In this document: positions 32,221 to 43,700 of the stretch, one piece after another
Layout of the letters: the number at the start of each line of letters is the position of its first letter
How positions within the stretch are numbered: the first letter of the stretch is position 1
From: Gemmatimonadota bacterium
Lineage (GTDB): Bacteria; Gemmatimonadota; Gemmatimonadetes; Gemmatimonadales; GWC2-71-9
NCBI GenBank assembly: GCA_016713785.1
Contig: JADJOM010000002.1
Coordinates: 620,001-684,000, forward strand
Direction: 5' to 3'
Length of the DNA stretch: 64,000 bases
Position numbers and translations under genes: made by a program
The notes under the pieces: generated by a model
Seen by the model: only the letters and a program-made list of their open reading frames with translations
The model's database searches: none
What the model was told of the DNA's origin: nothing

Positions 32221-35200
32221 ATGAAGCTCTCCGACGTTTCCATCCGCCGCCCGGTGCTGGCCAGCATGCTGAGCCTCGCGCTGGTGCTCTTCGGCGTGAT
32301 CGGGTACCTGAAGCTGCCGGTCCGGGAGTACCCCGACGTGGACCCGCCGGTCATCTCCATCACCACCGTGCTGCCGGGCGCGAGCCCGCAGGTGGTGGAG
32401 ACGGCGGTGACCGACATCCTGGAGGAGGAGCTGTCCACCCTCCCGGGGCTGCGCACGCTCACCAGCGCCTCGGCGGAGCAGTCGAGCAACATCACGCTGG
32501 AGTTCACCCTCGACCGCGACGTGGACGTGGCCGCGCAGGACGTGCGGGACAAGGTGTCGCGGGTGCGGGACCGGCTGCCGGAGGACGTGCGCGAGCCGGT
32601 GATCGCCAAGCAGGAGGCCGACGCCGACCCGTTCTTCTGGATGGCGCTCTCGGGCGAGAACTACAGCATGCTGCAGCTGTCGGACATCGCCGACCGGAAC
32701 GTCAAGAAGCGGCTGCAGAGCCTGGCCGGCGTGGGATCCGCGTTCATCGCCGGCGAGCGGCGCTATTCCATGCGCCTGTGGCTCTCGACCGCGGCGCTGG
32801 CCGCCTACGACGTGACGGTGCAGGACGTCGAGGCCGCCGTCCGGGACCGGAACGTGGAGGTGCCGGCGGGGCGGATCGAGTCGACCAAGCGGGAGTTCAC
32901 CGTCCGGTCGCTGGGCGAGCTCAAGACGCCGGAGGAGTTCCAGGAGCTGGTGGTGCGCAACACCGGCTCCCAGCTGGTCAAGCTCAAGGACCTGGCCCGG
33001 GTGGAGCTTGGGCCGGAGGATGAGCGGGGCGCGCTGCGCTTCAAGGGCGCCACGGCGCTCGGCGTGGGCATCGTGCGGCAGTCCAAGGCCAACCTCATCA
33101 GCGTGGCCGACGAGATCCGCAGCGCCATGCCCGCCATCCAGGCCTCGCTGCCACCGGGGGTGAAGCTCGAGGTGGCGTTCGACGGCTCGGTGTACGTGCG
33201 CCGCTCCATCCAGGAGGCGCAGGAGACGCTGGTCATCGCGGCGGGGCTGGTGATCCTGATCATCTTCGTGTTCCTGCGGAACCTGCGGGCCACGATCATC
33301 CCCGGCCTCGCGATCCCGACGTCGATCGTCTCGACCTTCGCGATCATGTACTTCCTCGGCTTCTCGGTCAACAACCTGACGCTGCTCGCGCTCACGCTCG
33401 CCATCGGCATCGTGGTGGACGACGCGATCATCGTGCTGGAGAACGCCTACCGGCACCAGGAGGAGCTGCACGAGGACCCGGTCACCGCGGCCACCAACGG
33501 CACGCGCGAGATCGCCTTCGCGGTCATCGCCACCACCATCTCGCTGGTGGCGGTGTTCACGCCGCTGGCCTTCCTGCAGGGCAACACCGGTCGCCTGTTC
33601 AACGAGTTCGGCATCGCGGTGGCGGGGTCGGTGCTCATCTCCGGCTTCGTGGCGCTGACCCTCACCCCGATGCTCTGCGCCCGGGTGCTCCGGGTGCCGC
33701 CGCGCCACGGCGCGCTGTACCAGGCGCTGGAGCGCGGCTTCGACGGCCTGGCCAACGGCTACGCCCGCTCCCTCGGCTGGGCGCTCCGTCACCGGGCCCT
33801 CGTGGTGGCGCTGGTGCTGCTCTCCGCCGGCGGCTCGGTGTTCCTCTTCCAGGGGCTCAAGCGGGAGTTCGTGCCGCCGGAGGACCGGGGGTGGTTCCTC
33901 ACCTTCGCCATCGCGCCCGAGGGGTCCACCCTCGAGTACACCGACGCCTACATGCACCGGCTCGAGGACGTGCTGGCGCGCACCGAGGGGATCGAGGCCT
34001 ACTTCAGCATCACCGGCGGCTTCCTCGGCGCGCCAAGCCAGGGCATCGTCTTCTCGCTGCTCAAGGACTGGGGCGAGCGGACCAAGTCGGTGGACGACAT
34101 CATCGGCGAGGTGCAGCCGCAGTACTTCGGGGTGCCCGGCGTGATGGCGTTCGCCAGCAACCCGCCCGCCTTCGGCGGCTTCGGCAAGCCGATGCAGTTC
34201 GTGGTGCAGCACCCCGACTTCGACAGCCTGGTGCACGGGGTGGACACCCTGCTCAAGCGGGCGCGGCAGGTGCCGGGGCTGGTGAACGTCGACTCGGACC
34301 TGCGGGTGAACAAGCCGCAGCTCACGGTGGCCTTCGACCGCGACCGCGCCGAGGACCTCGGCGTGCCGGTGGGCGACGTGGCCGGCGCGCTGCAGGTGCT
34401 GCTCGGCGGCCGCCGCATCAGCACCTTCACCCGGGAAAACAAGCAGTACGACGTCATCGCCCAGCTCACGGCGGGGGAGCGCGCCACCCCCAGCGACATG
34501 ACCGGCATCTACCTGCGGGGCCGGGACGGCGGGCTGGTCCAGCTCAACTCGGTGGCCACCGTGACCGAGGGCGTGGGCCCGCGGCAGCTGAGCCACTTCA
34601 ACCGCATCCGCTCCGCCACCATCGACGCCAACCTGCTCCCCGGCTTCACCCTCGGCGAGGCGCTCGACTCCATGCGCGCGCTGGGCCGGGAGGTCCTGCC
34701 GGCCGGCAGCTCGGTGGCGCTGTCCGGCGAGTCACGGGAGCTGGAGGAGTCGGGGAGCTCGCTGTACTTCGCGTTCGTGCTGGCGCTGGTGGTGGTGTTC
34801 ATGGTGCTGGCCAGCCAGTTCGAGTCGCTGATCCACCCCTTCACGGTGCTGCTCGCGGTGCCGCTGGCCATCACCGGGGCGCTGCTCACGCTGTTCGTGT
34901 TCCGCTCCACCATCAACCTGTACAGCCAGATCGGCATGGTGCTGCTCATCGGGCTGGTGACCAAGAACTCGATCCTGCTGGTGGAGTACGCCAACCAGCT
35001 CAAGGAGCGGGGCATGGCCACCCTCGACGCGGTGGTGGAGGCGGCCCGGATCCGGCTGCGGCCCATCCTCATGACCTCGGTGTCCACGATCATGGGCGCG
35101 CTGCCGATCGCGCTGGGGCTCGGTGCCGGCTCGATCAGCCGCCGCCCGCTCGGGTACGCCATCGCCGGCGGCATCCTGGTGTCCACCCTGCTCACGCTGT

Positions 35201-35301
35201 ACGTGGTGCCGGTGGTCTACACCATCTTCGACCGGGCGATGACCCGGGAACACCACGACCTGGGGCTGGACACGCCGGCCGCCGCGGAGGAGAGGTCATG
35301 A
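32221..35301 (+). CDS. RND multidrug efflux transporter, inner-membrane pump
   Basis: 1026-residue proton-driven HAE1-type RND pump. The N-terminus MKLSDVSIRRPVLASMLSLA is typical, twelve helices and two large periplasmic loops are present, the proton-relay aspartates occur in IGIVVDDAIIVLEN (about 399-410), and the relay lysine occurs in GLVTKNSILLVEYAN (about 915). It would export hydrophobic compounds with the downstream TolC and adaptor. It is first in a three-gene operon with overlapping starts (ATGA at 35298, GTGA at 36593). The order pump-TolC-adaptor is unusual; adaptor first is more common. No regulator is adjacent. Confidence 0.95.
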   Translation: MKLSDVSIRRPVLASMLSLALVLFGVIGYLKLPVREYPDVDPPVISITTVLPGASPQVVETAVTDILEEELSTLPGLRTLTSASAEQSSNITLEFTLDRDVDVAAQDVRDKVSRVRDRLPEDVREPVIAKQEADADPFFWMALSGENYSMLQLSDIADRNVKKRLQSLAGVGSAFIAGERRYSMRLWLSTAALAAYDVTVQDVEAAVRDRNVEVPAGRIESTKREFTVRSLGELKTPEEFQELVVRNTGSQLVKLKDLARVELGPEDERGALRFKGATALGVGIVRQSKANLISVADEIRSAMPAIQASLPPGVKLEVAFDGSVYVRRSIQEAQETLVIAAGLVILIIFVFLRNLRATIIPGLAIPTSIVSTFAIMYFLGFSVNNLTLLALTLAIGIVVDDAIIVLENAYRHQEELHEDPVTAATNGTREIAFAVIATTISLVAVFTPLAFLQGNTGRLFNEFGIAVAGSVLISGFVALTLTPMLCARVLRVPPRHGALYQALERGFDGLANGYARSLGWALRHRALVVALVLLSAGGSVFLFQGLKREFVPPEDRGWFLTFAIAPEGSTLEYTDAYMHRLEDVLARTEGIEAYFSITGGFLGAPSQGIVFSLLKDWGERTKSVDDIIGEVQPQYFGVPGVMAFASNPPAFGGFGKPMQFVVQHPDFDSLVHGVDTLLKRARQVPGLVNVDSDLRVNKPQLTVAFDRDRAEDLGVPVGDVAGALQVLLGGRRISTFTRENKQYDVIAQLTAGERATPSDMTGIYLRGRDGGLVQLNSVATVTEGVGPRQLSHFNRIRSATIDANLLPGFTLGEALDSMRALGREVLPAGSSVALSGESRELEESGSSLYFAFVLALVVVFMVLASQFESLIHPFTVLLAVPLAITGALLTLFVFRSTINLYSQIGMVLLIGLVTKNSILLVEYANQLKERGMATLDAVVEAARIRLRPILMTSVSTIMGALPIALGLGAGSISRRPLGYAIAGGILVSTLLTLYVVPVVYTIFDRAMTREHHDLGLDTPAAAEERS

Positions 35302-36596
35302 TCCCGGCGCTCCTGGCCGCGGCCCTGCTGGCGGCCCCCGCCGCCCCGGCGCCCGCCGACACCCTCCCGGTGGTGACCCTGGCCGAGGCGCTCGAGCGCG
35401 CGGTGCGGCTCGATCCCGACTACATCCGCGCCCTGGGCAGCGTCTCGGAGGCCGACTGGGGCCGCAAGGCGGCGCGGCTGGCCTTCCTGGTTCCCTCGGT
35501 GACGGCAAGTCTCGACTACACCAAGTACTCCCAGGCGTTCTTCAACATCGGCACCTTCTCGCAGTCGAGCACCTCGAGCACCTTCAACGCGGGGCTGAGC
35601 TACGAGATCTTCAGCGCCCGCAAGTTCGCCGAGCTGGGCCGCAGCCAGGCGGAACTCGAGGCGGCCACCTCCACCGGCGAGCAGCGGCGCTTCGCCGCGG
35701 CGCTGCTCGTCGAGTCGGCCTACTACGCGGTGCTGGCCGACGACGAGCTTGCACGGGTGAGCCGCGGCCGCGCCGCGCGGGCGGAGGAGCAGCTGCGGCT
35801 GGCGCGGGCACGGGTGCTGTCGGGGGCGGCGGTGCAGTCCGATTCGCTCTCGGTGCGGCTGGAGCTGGTGCGGGCGCGGGTGGCGCTGCTGCGGCGGGAG
35901 TCGGCGCTGCGGGTCTCGCGGCTGGAGCTGGGCCGGCGGATCGGGATCGACGGGCCCGCCGACGCCGCGCCCCTCGGCGCCGAGCCCTCGCCGGCGCTGC
36001 CGTTCGGGCTGGCCGAGGCGATCGGCGCCGCGCTGGAGCAGGGTCCCGAGTATCGTGCCGCCCGGGCGCGGGAGCGCTCCTCCGAGGCGGCGCTGCGGGC
36101 CCGCCGCGGCGCCTACCTCCCCACGCTCACCCTGAGCGCCGGGCACACCCGGTTCGACGTGAAGCTCTTCCCCAGCGCCACCACGGTGAACAGCGCCACC
36201 CTCACCCTCTCGCTTCCCATCTGGAACAACGGGGAGCGCGAGCTGGCCATCCTGCAGGCCCGGTCCAGCCGCGACGTGGCCCGCGCCATCCGCTCCGACC
36301 TGGAGCGGGCCGCCCTGCGCGACGTGACCGAGGCGTACGACGGGTACGAGACCGCACGCGCCGCCGTGACCCTCGCGGAAGACGGGGCGGCGGTGGCGCA
36401 GGAGAACTACCGGGTGCAGCAGGCCCGCTACCAGGCCGGCGCCACGACGGTGCTCGACCTCATCACGGCCCAGAACGACCTCAGCGACGCCGAGGCCGAA
36501 CTGGTCCAGTCCCGGTACTCGGCGCGGCTCGCGCTGGCCCGGCTCGAGGCGATTCTCGGCCGGCGGATCGTGTCATCGAATGGAGGCGGTCAGTGA
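35298..36596 (+). CDS. TolC-family outer-membrane efflux channel
   Basis: 432-residue TolC family protein: signal peptide (MIPALLAAALLAAPAAP), then the two homologous halves of helical hairpins with beta strands, visible as LAEALERAVRLDPDYIRA and LAEAIGAALEQGPEYRAA. The TolC-type ends are NYRVQQARYQAGATTVLDLITAQNDL followed by LALARLEAILGR. The ATG overlaps the pump stop. It would be the exit duct for the pump. Confidence 0.92.
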   Translation: MIPALLAAALLAAPAAPAPADTLPVVTLAEALERAVRLDPDYIRALGSVSEADWGRKAARLAFLVPSVTASLDYTKYSQAFFNIGTFSQSSTSSTFNAGLSYEIFSARKFAELGRSQAELEAATSTGEQRRFAAALLVESAYYAVLADDELARVSRGRAARAEEQLRLARARVLSGAAVQSDSLSVRLELVRARVALLRRESALRVSRLELGRRIGIDGPADAAPLGAEPSPALPFGLAEAIGAALEQGPEYRAARARERSSEAALRARRGAYLPTLTLSAGHTRFDVKLFPSATTVNSATLTLSLPIWNNGERELAILQARSSRDVARAIRSDLERAALRDVTEAYDGYETARAAVTLAEDGAAVAQENYRVQQARYQAGATTVLDLITAQNDLSDAEAELVQSRYSARLALARLEAILGRRIVSSNGGGQ

Positions 36597-37666
36597 CCTC
36601 GGCTCGTATCCTCACCCTCGGCGCGGCGGCCGCGCTCCTCCTCTCGTGCAAGGGCAAGGCGGCCGCGGGCGGGCCGGGTGGCGGCGACGGCGGCGGGTTC
36701 GCCCTCCCGGTGGAGGTCGCCGCCGCCCGCCAGGACACCGTGGTGGACGCCGTGCTCGCCACCGGCCAGGTCGAGGCCATCCAGTCCGCGGAGCTGCGGC
36801 CCGAGGTCGAGGGCCGCATCACCGAGATCCTGATGCGCGAGGGCAGCGAGGTGGGGCAGGGCGACGCCCTGTTCCGCGTCGACGACCAGGAGCTGCGGGC
36901 GCAGGTGGCGCGGGCGGAGGCCGAGCGAGACCTCGCCGAGCAGGCGCTCACCCGCACCCGGCAGCTGCTGGAGCAGAACGCCGCCAGCGCCGCCGACCTG
37001 GAGCGGGCCGAAGCCACCGCGCGCGGCAGCCGGGCCAGCCTCGACCTGCTCAAGCTCCGGCTGGCGCGCACCACCGTCCGGGCGCCGTTTGCCGGCGTGG
37101 TGGGGCAGCGCTACGTGAGCCTGGGCGACTACGTCACCAGCAGCGACCGGCTGGTGATCATCCAGACCGTGGACCCGCAGCGGGTGGCGTTCAACGTGCC
37201 GGAGCGCTACGCCGGCGTGGTGCGCCGGGGCCAGAAGGTGGCGTTCCGGGTGGCCGCGGTGACCGGCGAGGAGCTGACGGGCACGGTGGACTTCGTGAGC
37301 CCCGAGGTGCAGCTGCCCGGCCGGACCCTGCTGGTCAAGGCGCTGGTGCCCAACGGCCGCCGGCTGCTGCAGGCGGGCATGTTCGCCGAGGCGCGGCTGG
37401 CCACGGCCACCCGGCCGCGGGCGGTGGTGGTGCCGGAGGAGGCGGTGCTCGCGGTACAGGGCGTCTACGTGGTGTGGGTGGTGCAGGAGGGCAAGGTGGC
37501 GCGGCGCCCGGTGAGCCTCGGCGTCCGCTCCCCCGGCGAGGTGGAGATCACCAGCGGGGTGCAGCCCGGCGAGCAGGTGGTGGTGGGCGGCCTCGAGATG
37601 CTGCAGGACGGCGCGCCGGTCAGCCCCACGGTGGTGGAACGCGGGCCGGCGACCCGGAAGGAATAG
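36593..37666 (+). CDS. RND periplasmic adaptor (membrane fusion) lipoprotein
   Basis: 357-residue adaptor linking pump and channel. A GTG start overlaps the TolC stop; the lipobox is AALLLSC (Cys19). The biotinyl-lipoyl-like barrel is seen in LRPEVEGRITEILMREGSEV and TTVRAPFAGVVGQRYVSLGD. The hairpin between them (about 95-155) and beta-barrel segments VAFNVPERYAGVVRRGQKV and PGRTLLVKALVPN are also present. No transmembrane segment besides the lipid anchor. A strong hairpin follows. Confidence 0.93.
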   Translation: MTSARILTLGAAAALLLSCKGKAAAGGPGGGDGGGFALPVEVAAARQDTVVDAVLATGQVEAIQSAELRPEVEGRITEILMREGSEVGQGDALFRVDDQELRAQVARAEAERDLAEQALTRTRQLLEQNAASAADLERAEATARGSRASLDLLKLRLARTTVRAPFAGVVGQRYVSLGDYVTSSDRLVIIQTVDPQRVAFNVPERYAGVVRRGQKVAFRVAAVTGEELTGTVDFVSPEVQLPGRTLLVKALVPNGRRLLQAGMFAEARLATATRPRAVVVPEEAVLAVQGVYVVWVVQEGKVARRPVSLGVRSPGEVEITSGVQPGEQVVVGGLEMLQDGAPVSPTVVERGPATRKE

Positions 37667-37693
37667 CGAGGGGCGGGGCGGGTTCTGCAAGCC

Positions 37694-37725
37694 ACGCGGG
37701 CCGGAGCGGATGCTCCGGCCCGCGT
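37694..37725. terminator. Strong hairpin after the efflux operon
   Basis: Fourteen-bp perfect stem ACGCGGGCCGGAGC / GCTCCGGCCCGCGT with loop GGAT, between the adaptor stop (37666) and the stop of the convergent giant gene (37740). Weak T-rich tail (TTGTGTAT) on the + side. Likely bidirectional. Confidence 0.85.
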
Positions 37726-37739
37726 TGTGTATGGTCCGG

Positions 37740-40700
37740 CTACTGCCAGACGATCCGGGCGCCGGCGACCGTGGTCCCGAAGGGCGGATTGCTGCGCGAG
37801 GGGCCGCCGGTCGGGTCGTTCGAGGCGTTCATCGTGAGCGTGACGCCTAAGCCGTTGCTGGACACCAGCCGGGCGTACAAGCCACCCGAGCCAAGGGAGG
37901 TCTGCACGGTCACGTTGTTGAAGGTGATGGGCCGGTTGGCGGCGGCGCTGCCGACGGCCGACACATCGAGCAGCACCTCGGCCGTGGCCGTGGTCGGGAA
38001 CCCTGAGAAGGTGACCCCGTTGAACGTCTGGGTCAGGCCGGTGGCGCCCTCGACCAGCGCCATCTGCAGGTGATCCACCGTCCCCGCCTGCACACTCCAT
38101 TGCCGGGCGGTGAGCTTCTGGCCGTTGGCGGAAAGCTTGGGGGTGCCGGCGCCGACGCTCGCCGCCAGGGTGCTGTCCACGAAGGCGTCGGTGGTGAAGG
38201 TGAGGCCGCCGGTGGCCGGGGTGACATCCAGGGTGTTGAAGTGCGAGCCGCCCGCGCCGGTGCCCGGCGTCGCGAAGGTGACCGTGCGCGCCGCGCCCGA
38301 GCCCAGCTTGGTGACGTGCGAGCCGCTGGCCGCGAAGCTCAGGCCCGAGGTGGCGTTCCCCTGGGTGAAGTTCCCGCCGACGAGCAGCGTGCCCGCGGTG
38401 AGCAGGCCACTGGTGCTTGCGCCATTGAAGCTGGCATCGCCACTGACCACCACGGAGTCGGCGTTGCTGGCCATGACCAGGCGCCCATTGCTCCCGCCGA
38501 GGGTGGCCACGTCGAGGCTGCCGGTGGTGAGCTTGCCGCTCGAGACCAGGAACTGGCCGAAGATCTGGGTCAGGCCGCCCACCGTCAGCTTGGTGGGAAT
38601 GCCGGACTGGTCGCTGAGGCGGGTCGTCCCGGCGTTCACCAGCCGGGTGATGAGGTCGCCCGGGATGGACCAGGCGCCGGAATCGAAGAAGAAGTTGTTC
38701 CCGTTCCGGAGCACCAGGTGGTTGTACGGGATGGTCTTGGGCACCTGCAGCGAGAGCGCGGCGCCCTGGTTCCACATGGTGGTGTCCACGGTCCAGCCGC
38801 CCTGGATGCTGCTGCCCGGGAAGAGCTCCACCACCGGTGCGGTCACGCTGCTGCCTGCCGATGTGAAGGTGCCGCCGCTGAAGCTCAGCGCCCCGCGGCC
38901 GCCGTTGTTGTAGGTCACCGCGGCCGGGGTCAGCAGCTGGAGGGTGCCGGTGCCGTCCACGTTGAAGGTGTTGGCGCCGTTGATGGTCACCGGCCCGGTG
39001 GTGGCGATCTCCAGGCTGGAGAACACCGTGGTGAGGTTGCTGCCGACCGAGCTCACCGTGGTGGCGCCACCGGCGAGCCGGACCACGTTGCTCCCGCCAG
39101 CCGTGAATGCCGGCGCGGCGGCCGTGCCGCCCTGGGTGAAGTCTCCCCCCACCACGATGACGCCGCCGGTGATCAGGCCGGAGATGTCGCCGCCGTTGAA
39201 GGACGCATCGCCGGCCACGAGCAGGGAGTCGGTGCCCGAGTTCATCGTGAGCGTCCCGGCGCCGGAGGTGGTGAAGCTGCCGCCGACCGTGAAGGTCGCC
39301 CCGCCGATGTCGAGGCCACCGGCACCGGTCACCGTGACGTTGCCGGCCGCCGTGGCATTGCTCCCCAGGAAGGCGTAGCCTGCGCCGGCCACGGCCATCT
39401 CGACGTCCTGGAACCGTGAGTTGGCGCCGGGGCCCGGGCTGAAGAACGTGAAGGCGTGCGGGTTGACCGGCCCGTTGAACAGGGTCTTGTGGCTTCCGGA
39501 GGCCTGGAAGCTCTCGTTGCTCACCGTGTTCACCTGGATCAGGTCGCCCCCGACGGTGAGGACCCCGGCCGTCAGCAGCCCGGCGGTGCTGGCGCCGGAG
39601 AAGGTCGCGATATCCCCCACGATCATCGAATCGGCGGCGCTGAGCATCCGGAGCACGGCGGACGGGCCGTTAACGCTCAGGACGCCCGCCTCGGCGGTGT
39701 GCCCGCCAAGCTCCAGGGTGCCGGACACGGCCAGCAGGTGGGGGGCGGCAATCGTCAGCCGTCCGTTGAGCAGGTAGGAGCCGGGCAGCGTCACGTCGGC
39801 GTTCACCGCGCCGCGCAGCAGCTGGCCCCCGGTGCCCGAGAGGACCAGGATCCCGGTCCCCGTGGTGCCGATGCTGCCGCCGTTGTCGAGCGAGCCGCTC
39901 ACCCCCAGGGCGAGGTTGCCCAGGTCGATGCTGGCGCCCGGGGTCACGGTCAGGTTGCCGGTCTGGGAGTTGACGGTCAGCACCGGCTGGAACGGCGTCC
40001 CCGAAGGGACGACCACGTTCTCCGTCAGGCCCGGCACCACGCCGCCGCTCCAGTTGCCGCCGGTGGACCAGTCGGTGCTCACCGTACCGGTCCAGGTGAT
40101 GGTGCCGCCGCTGGGCGGCCAGTTGATCACCGCCCCGTTCGTGGCCTGGGAGACGCCGGCGCCGCTCGGCGGACTGGCGCCAATCATGTCGATGACGAGC
40201 GGGCTCGGGGTGGCGCCATCAAGGTCGTTCGCCACGAGGTGGAAGCCGCCGGCGGTGAGGCTGGTGCTGAAGGCGAGGTTGCCGAAGGTGAAGGGCGTGC
40301 CCTGGCCCACGTTGTTCACCGTGAGCGCCGTGCCGACCGGGCTCTGGTTGTCGAACGCGACATTGCTGAAGGCGCCGATCGTCCCGCCGGAGAGCACCAG
40401 CGGGACCCCACTGAAGCCGAGTCCGTCGACGTCCGCCCCGCCGGCGGTGAGGGTCACCGCGGTGCCGTTGATCACGGGGGGCGTGCCGGAGGGCAGGGAC
40501 ACGAGCTGACCGGCCACGGTGACGTTGCTGCCCAGGGTGAGCGTCGCGGAGACGCCGGAGACATCCAGCTCCTGGAAGCGGGAGGTTCCGGGGTCGGCGA
40601 AGGTCACGCTGCTGCTGGACGGCCCGCCCAGCACCACCCGGTGGTTGCCGCCTGCGAAGAACGAGGCCGGATGCTGGGCGCCACCGCTCCCCTGGCTCAG

Positions 40701-43700
40701 GCCCTGGACCTGGATGACGCCGGCGGTGAGCCGGCCGGTCTCGTCGCCACCGCTGAAGTCGGTGAAGCCCGCGATGACCTGGTCGGCCGGGTTGGTCATG
40801 GTGAGCAGGCCGGTGCCTGCGGTGGTATTGACGCTCCCCAGGCCGAGGTCGAGGCGATGGCCGGCGAGGACCAGCTCACCCTGCACGGCCACGGTGGAGG
40901 CCGTGAGGGTGGCGTCGCCGGAGAGGGTCACGACGGACCCGGCGGCGATGCTCAGGGTCACGTTGTCGTGCACCCCCTCCAATGTGCCGCCGCCGCGCAG
41001 GTCGACGAAGTCACCGCAGCAGCCGAGCAGGCTGCCGGCGATGGCTGCCGGCCCGTCCACGGCGAGGCTCACGTCACCCAGCGAAAGGGTGGCGCCGCCC
41101 AGCATCGTGAATCCGTTGACCGTCACGCTCCCGCTGAGCTGCGGCTGGTTGGCCGGCCCCGCGGGGAGCAGCACGTCATCCGTGGCGGTGGGGACGCTGC
41201 CGGTGCTCCAGTTGCCGGCGGTGTTCCAGTCGCTGTCCACGGCGCCGGTCCAGGTGAACACCCCCGCCGCTGCCGGCCAGTTGACGACCGCGCCGTTGAC
41301 GGCCTGGATGAAGCCGCCCGCCGTCCCGGGCGTCGGGTTGACCAGGTCGACGACGAACGGGACCGCGGGCCCGTCGGCGTCGGTGGCGGAGAGGTAGAGC
41401 CCGCCGCCGGTGGGCGTGGTGGCGAAGGTGGCGTCGGTCAGGGTCAGCGGCGAGCCGCTGCCGTTGTTGGTGAGGCTGAGCTGGGTCACCGTCGGGTTCA
41501 TGTTCTGGAAGGTGACCGCGCCGAGGAAGCTCGGGACGCCCAGCGGATCGGTGACCACCAGCCGGGTGTTGTCGAACACCGTCGGCGTGCCGATGACGAC
41601 GTCGCCGACGGTGATGGCCCAGTTCGTGGAGGTGAACGTCGTGGTGCCGGAGTTGGTCAGCACGAAGCTGCCGTGGGCGTACACGTCGCTCGCGAGGGTC
41701 AGGGTGACCGGGGTGAACCCCGCGAATTGCAGGTTCTGGAAGTGGCTGGTGCCGGGAACGTCGCCAGGTGTCTGGAACGAGACCGCCACCGGCCCGAGGG
41801 GCTGCAGGATGGTGTTGTGAGTCCCGGAGGGGTGGAAACTGTCTCCGCTGCCCGAGGCGTTGGTCTGGGTGAAGTTGCCGCCGATCCCCAGGGTGCCGGC
41901 GCTCAGCTGTCCCAGCTCGTTCCCGCCCGCGAACACCGCGTCGCCCGCCACGGTCAGGATGTCCGCGGGGTGGGTCATGATCAGCAGCCCGGACGACTGC
42001 ACCGAGAGGCTGCCGCTCACCACCGTGTTGAAGCCGTTCAGGTCGAAGCTGGCGCCGGCGCCGGTGATGACCAGGTTGCCCACGATGGAGGCGATGTCGC
42101 TGAGGCTCACCGGCGCGCTGATGATGAGGCCCCGCAGGTTCCCCTGCACCTGGCCTGCCGCCTGGATCTGGAAGGCGCCGGTACCGGCGGTGGTGCCGTC
42201 GACCCGTACGCTCCCCTGCACCTGGCAGTTGACCGCGCCGAGGTTGAGGACCGCGCCGCTCTGGACCAGGATCGACCGGGCCGAGCAGCTGCTCACCACG
42301 GTGGGGTTGTTGGGCGTGCCGCCCGGGATCACCACGTCGTCGGCGTTGGTGGGAACCACCCCGGTGCTCCAGTTGCTGCCCACGTCCCAGCTGGTGCTGG
42401 TGGCGCCGGTCCAGGTGAACACCGGGCCGGCCGGCGGCCAGTTCACGATGGCGCCGTTCGCCGCGAGGATGAGGTTCGCGGGGGGCGCGGCGGGCGCGCT
42501 GTTGGTCACGTCGATCACGAGCGTGTTGCCATCGGCCGGGGCCGTGTCGTCCACGTCCAGGTAGGTGAACGGCGGATTGCTCGGGACGCTGGTGAAGGTG
42601 ATCTGGTCGAGCGTGAGCTTCCCGCCCGCCGGGAGCCCCGGGTGGCGGATATAGAGCGCGCTGACGCCCGAGCCCACCGTGATGGTGAGGTTGCTGAGCG
42701 CCACCGGCACCGCGAGCGTGGTCTCGATCCAGAGCTGGGTGTTGAAGAGGGTCAGTGCCGCGGCGTTGGCCAGCTGCCCCACGTGCAGCGACTGCACGAA
42801 GCTCTGGCCGGCGATCGTGCCGGCGCTCGAGACGGTCAGCTGCCCGAGGACGTAGGGGCTGGTCGCAATGGTGAGCGTGCCGCTGCCCACCCATTCCAGC
42901 TCCTGCAGGTGGCTCGAGCCGGCCCCCGGCCCGGGGGACTGGATGGACAGGGTCGGGTTGGCCCCGGTCAGGCGGGTCTTGTGGGTACCGCTGGCGGCGA
43001 GCGCGGTCGCCGTGCCGCTCTGCGTGAGCGATCCGCCCACCCGCAGCACGCCGGCGGTGAGCCGGCCGGTGGTGGCGCCACCGCCGAAGTTGGCGGTGCC
43101 GGTCACCAGCACCGAGTCGAGCGGGTTGGTCATGGTCAGCGTGCCGGTGGCGGTCGTGTTGAACAGGTTGCCGACCACCAGCGTCTGGCCGTTCACGGCG
43201 AGGTCGCCACCGGTGCCGATGAGGAGGTCCGTGACCACGGTGCGACCGGCCAGCGCGTAGGTGCCGCTGACGTTCACCGTGATGGGGTTGGGAATGTTCG
43301 TGGTGCGGACGGTGCGCCCGGCGCCCGCCAGCGCGATGGTCTGGGTGCCACCGCCGCCGCTCGTGAGGTTGCCCGCGTCGTCGAGGTCGCCGGTCAGCGT
43401 CAGCGTCATGGTGCCGCTGAGCGTGAGCGACGCGCCGGGCTGCACGGTCAGGCTCTGGATGCCCGTCGTCGTACCGAGGACCGGCATGTTGCTCGGCCCC
43501 GCCGGGATGGTCACGTCGGTGGCGGCCGTCGGCACCTGCCCGTCGCTCCAGTTGCCGGCGGTGGTCCAGGCGGTGCTGACCGCGCCCGTCCAGGTCCCGG
43601 GCGCCGCGCCGGCGGGCCAGGTGACGGTGGCGTTGCTGGTGGCCACCCGGCCGCCATCGCTGAGCGGGCTCGGGCTCAGCATGTCGATCGCCAGCGGCAC

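Noticed and set aside
32203..34596. Long minus strand frame opposite the RND pump gene
   Set aside because: His/Arg/Pro-rich shadow; the + strand encodes a complete RND transporter with all key residues.
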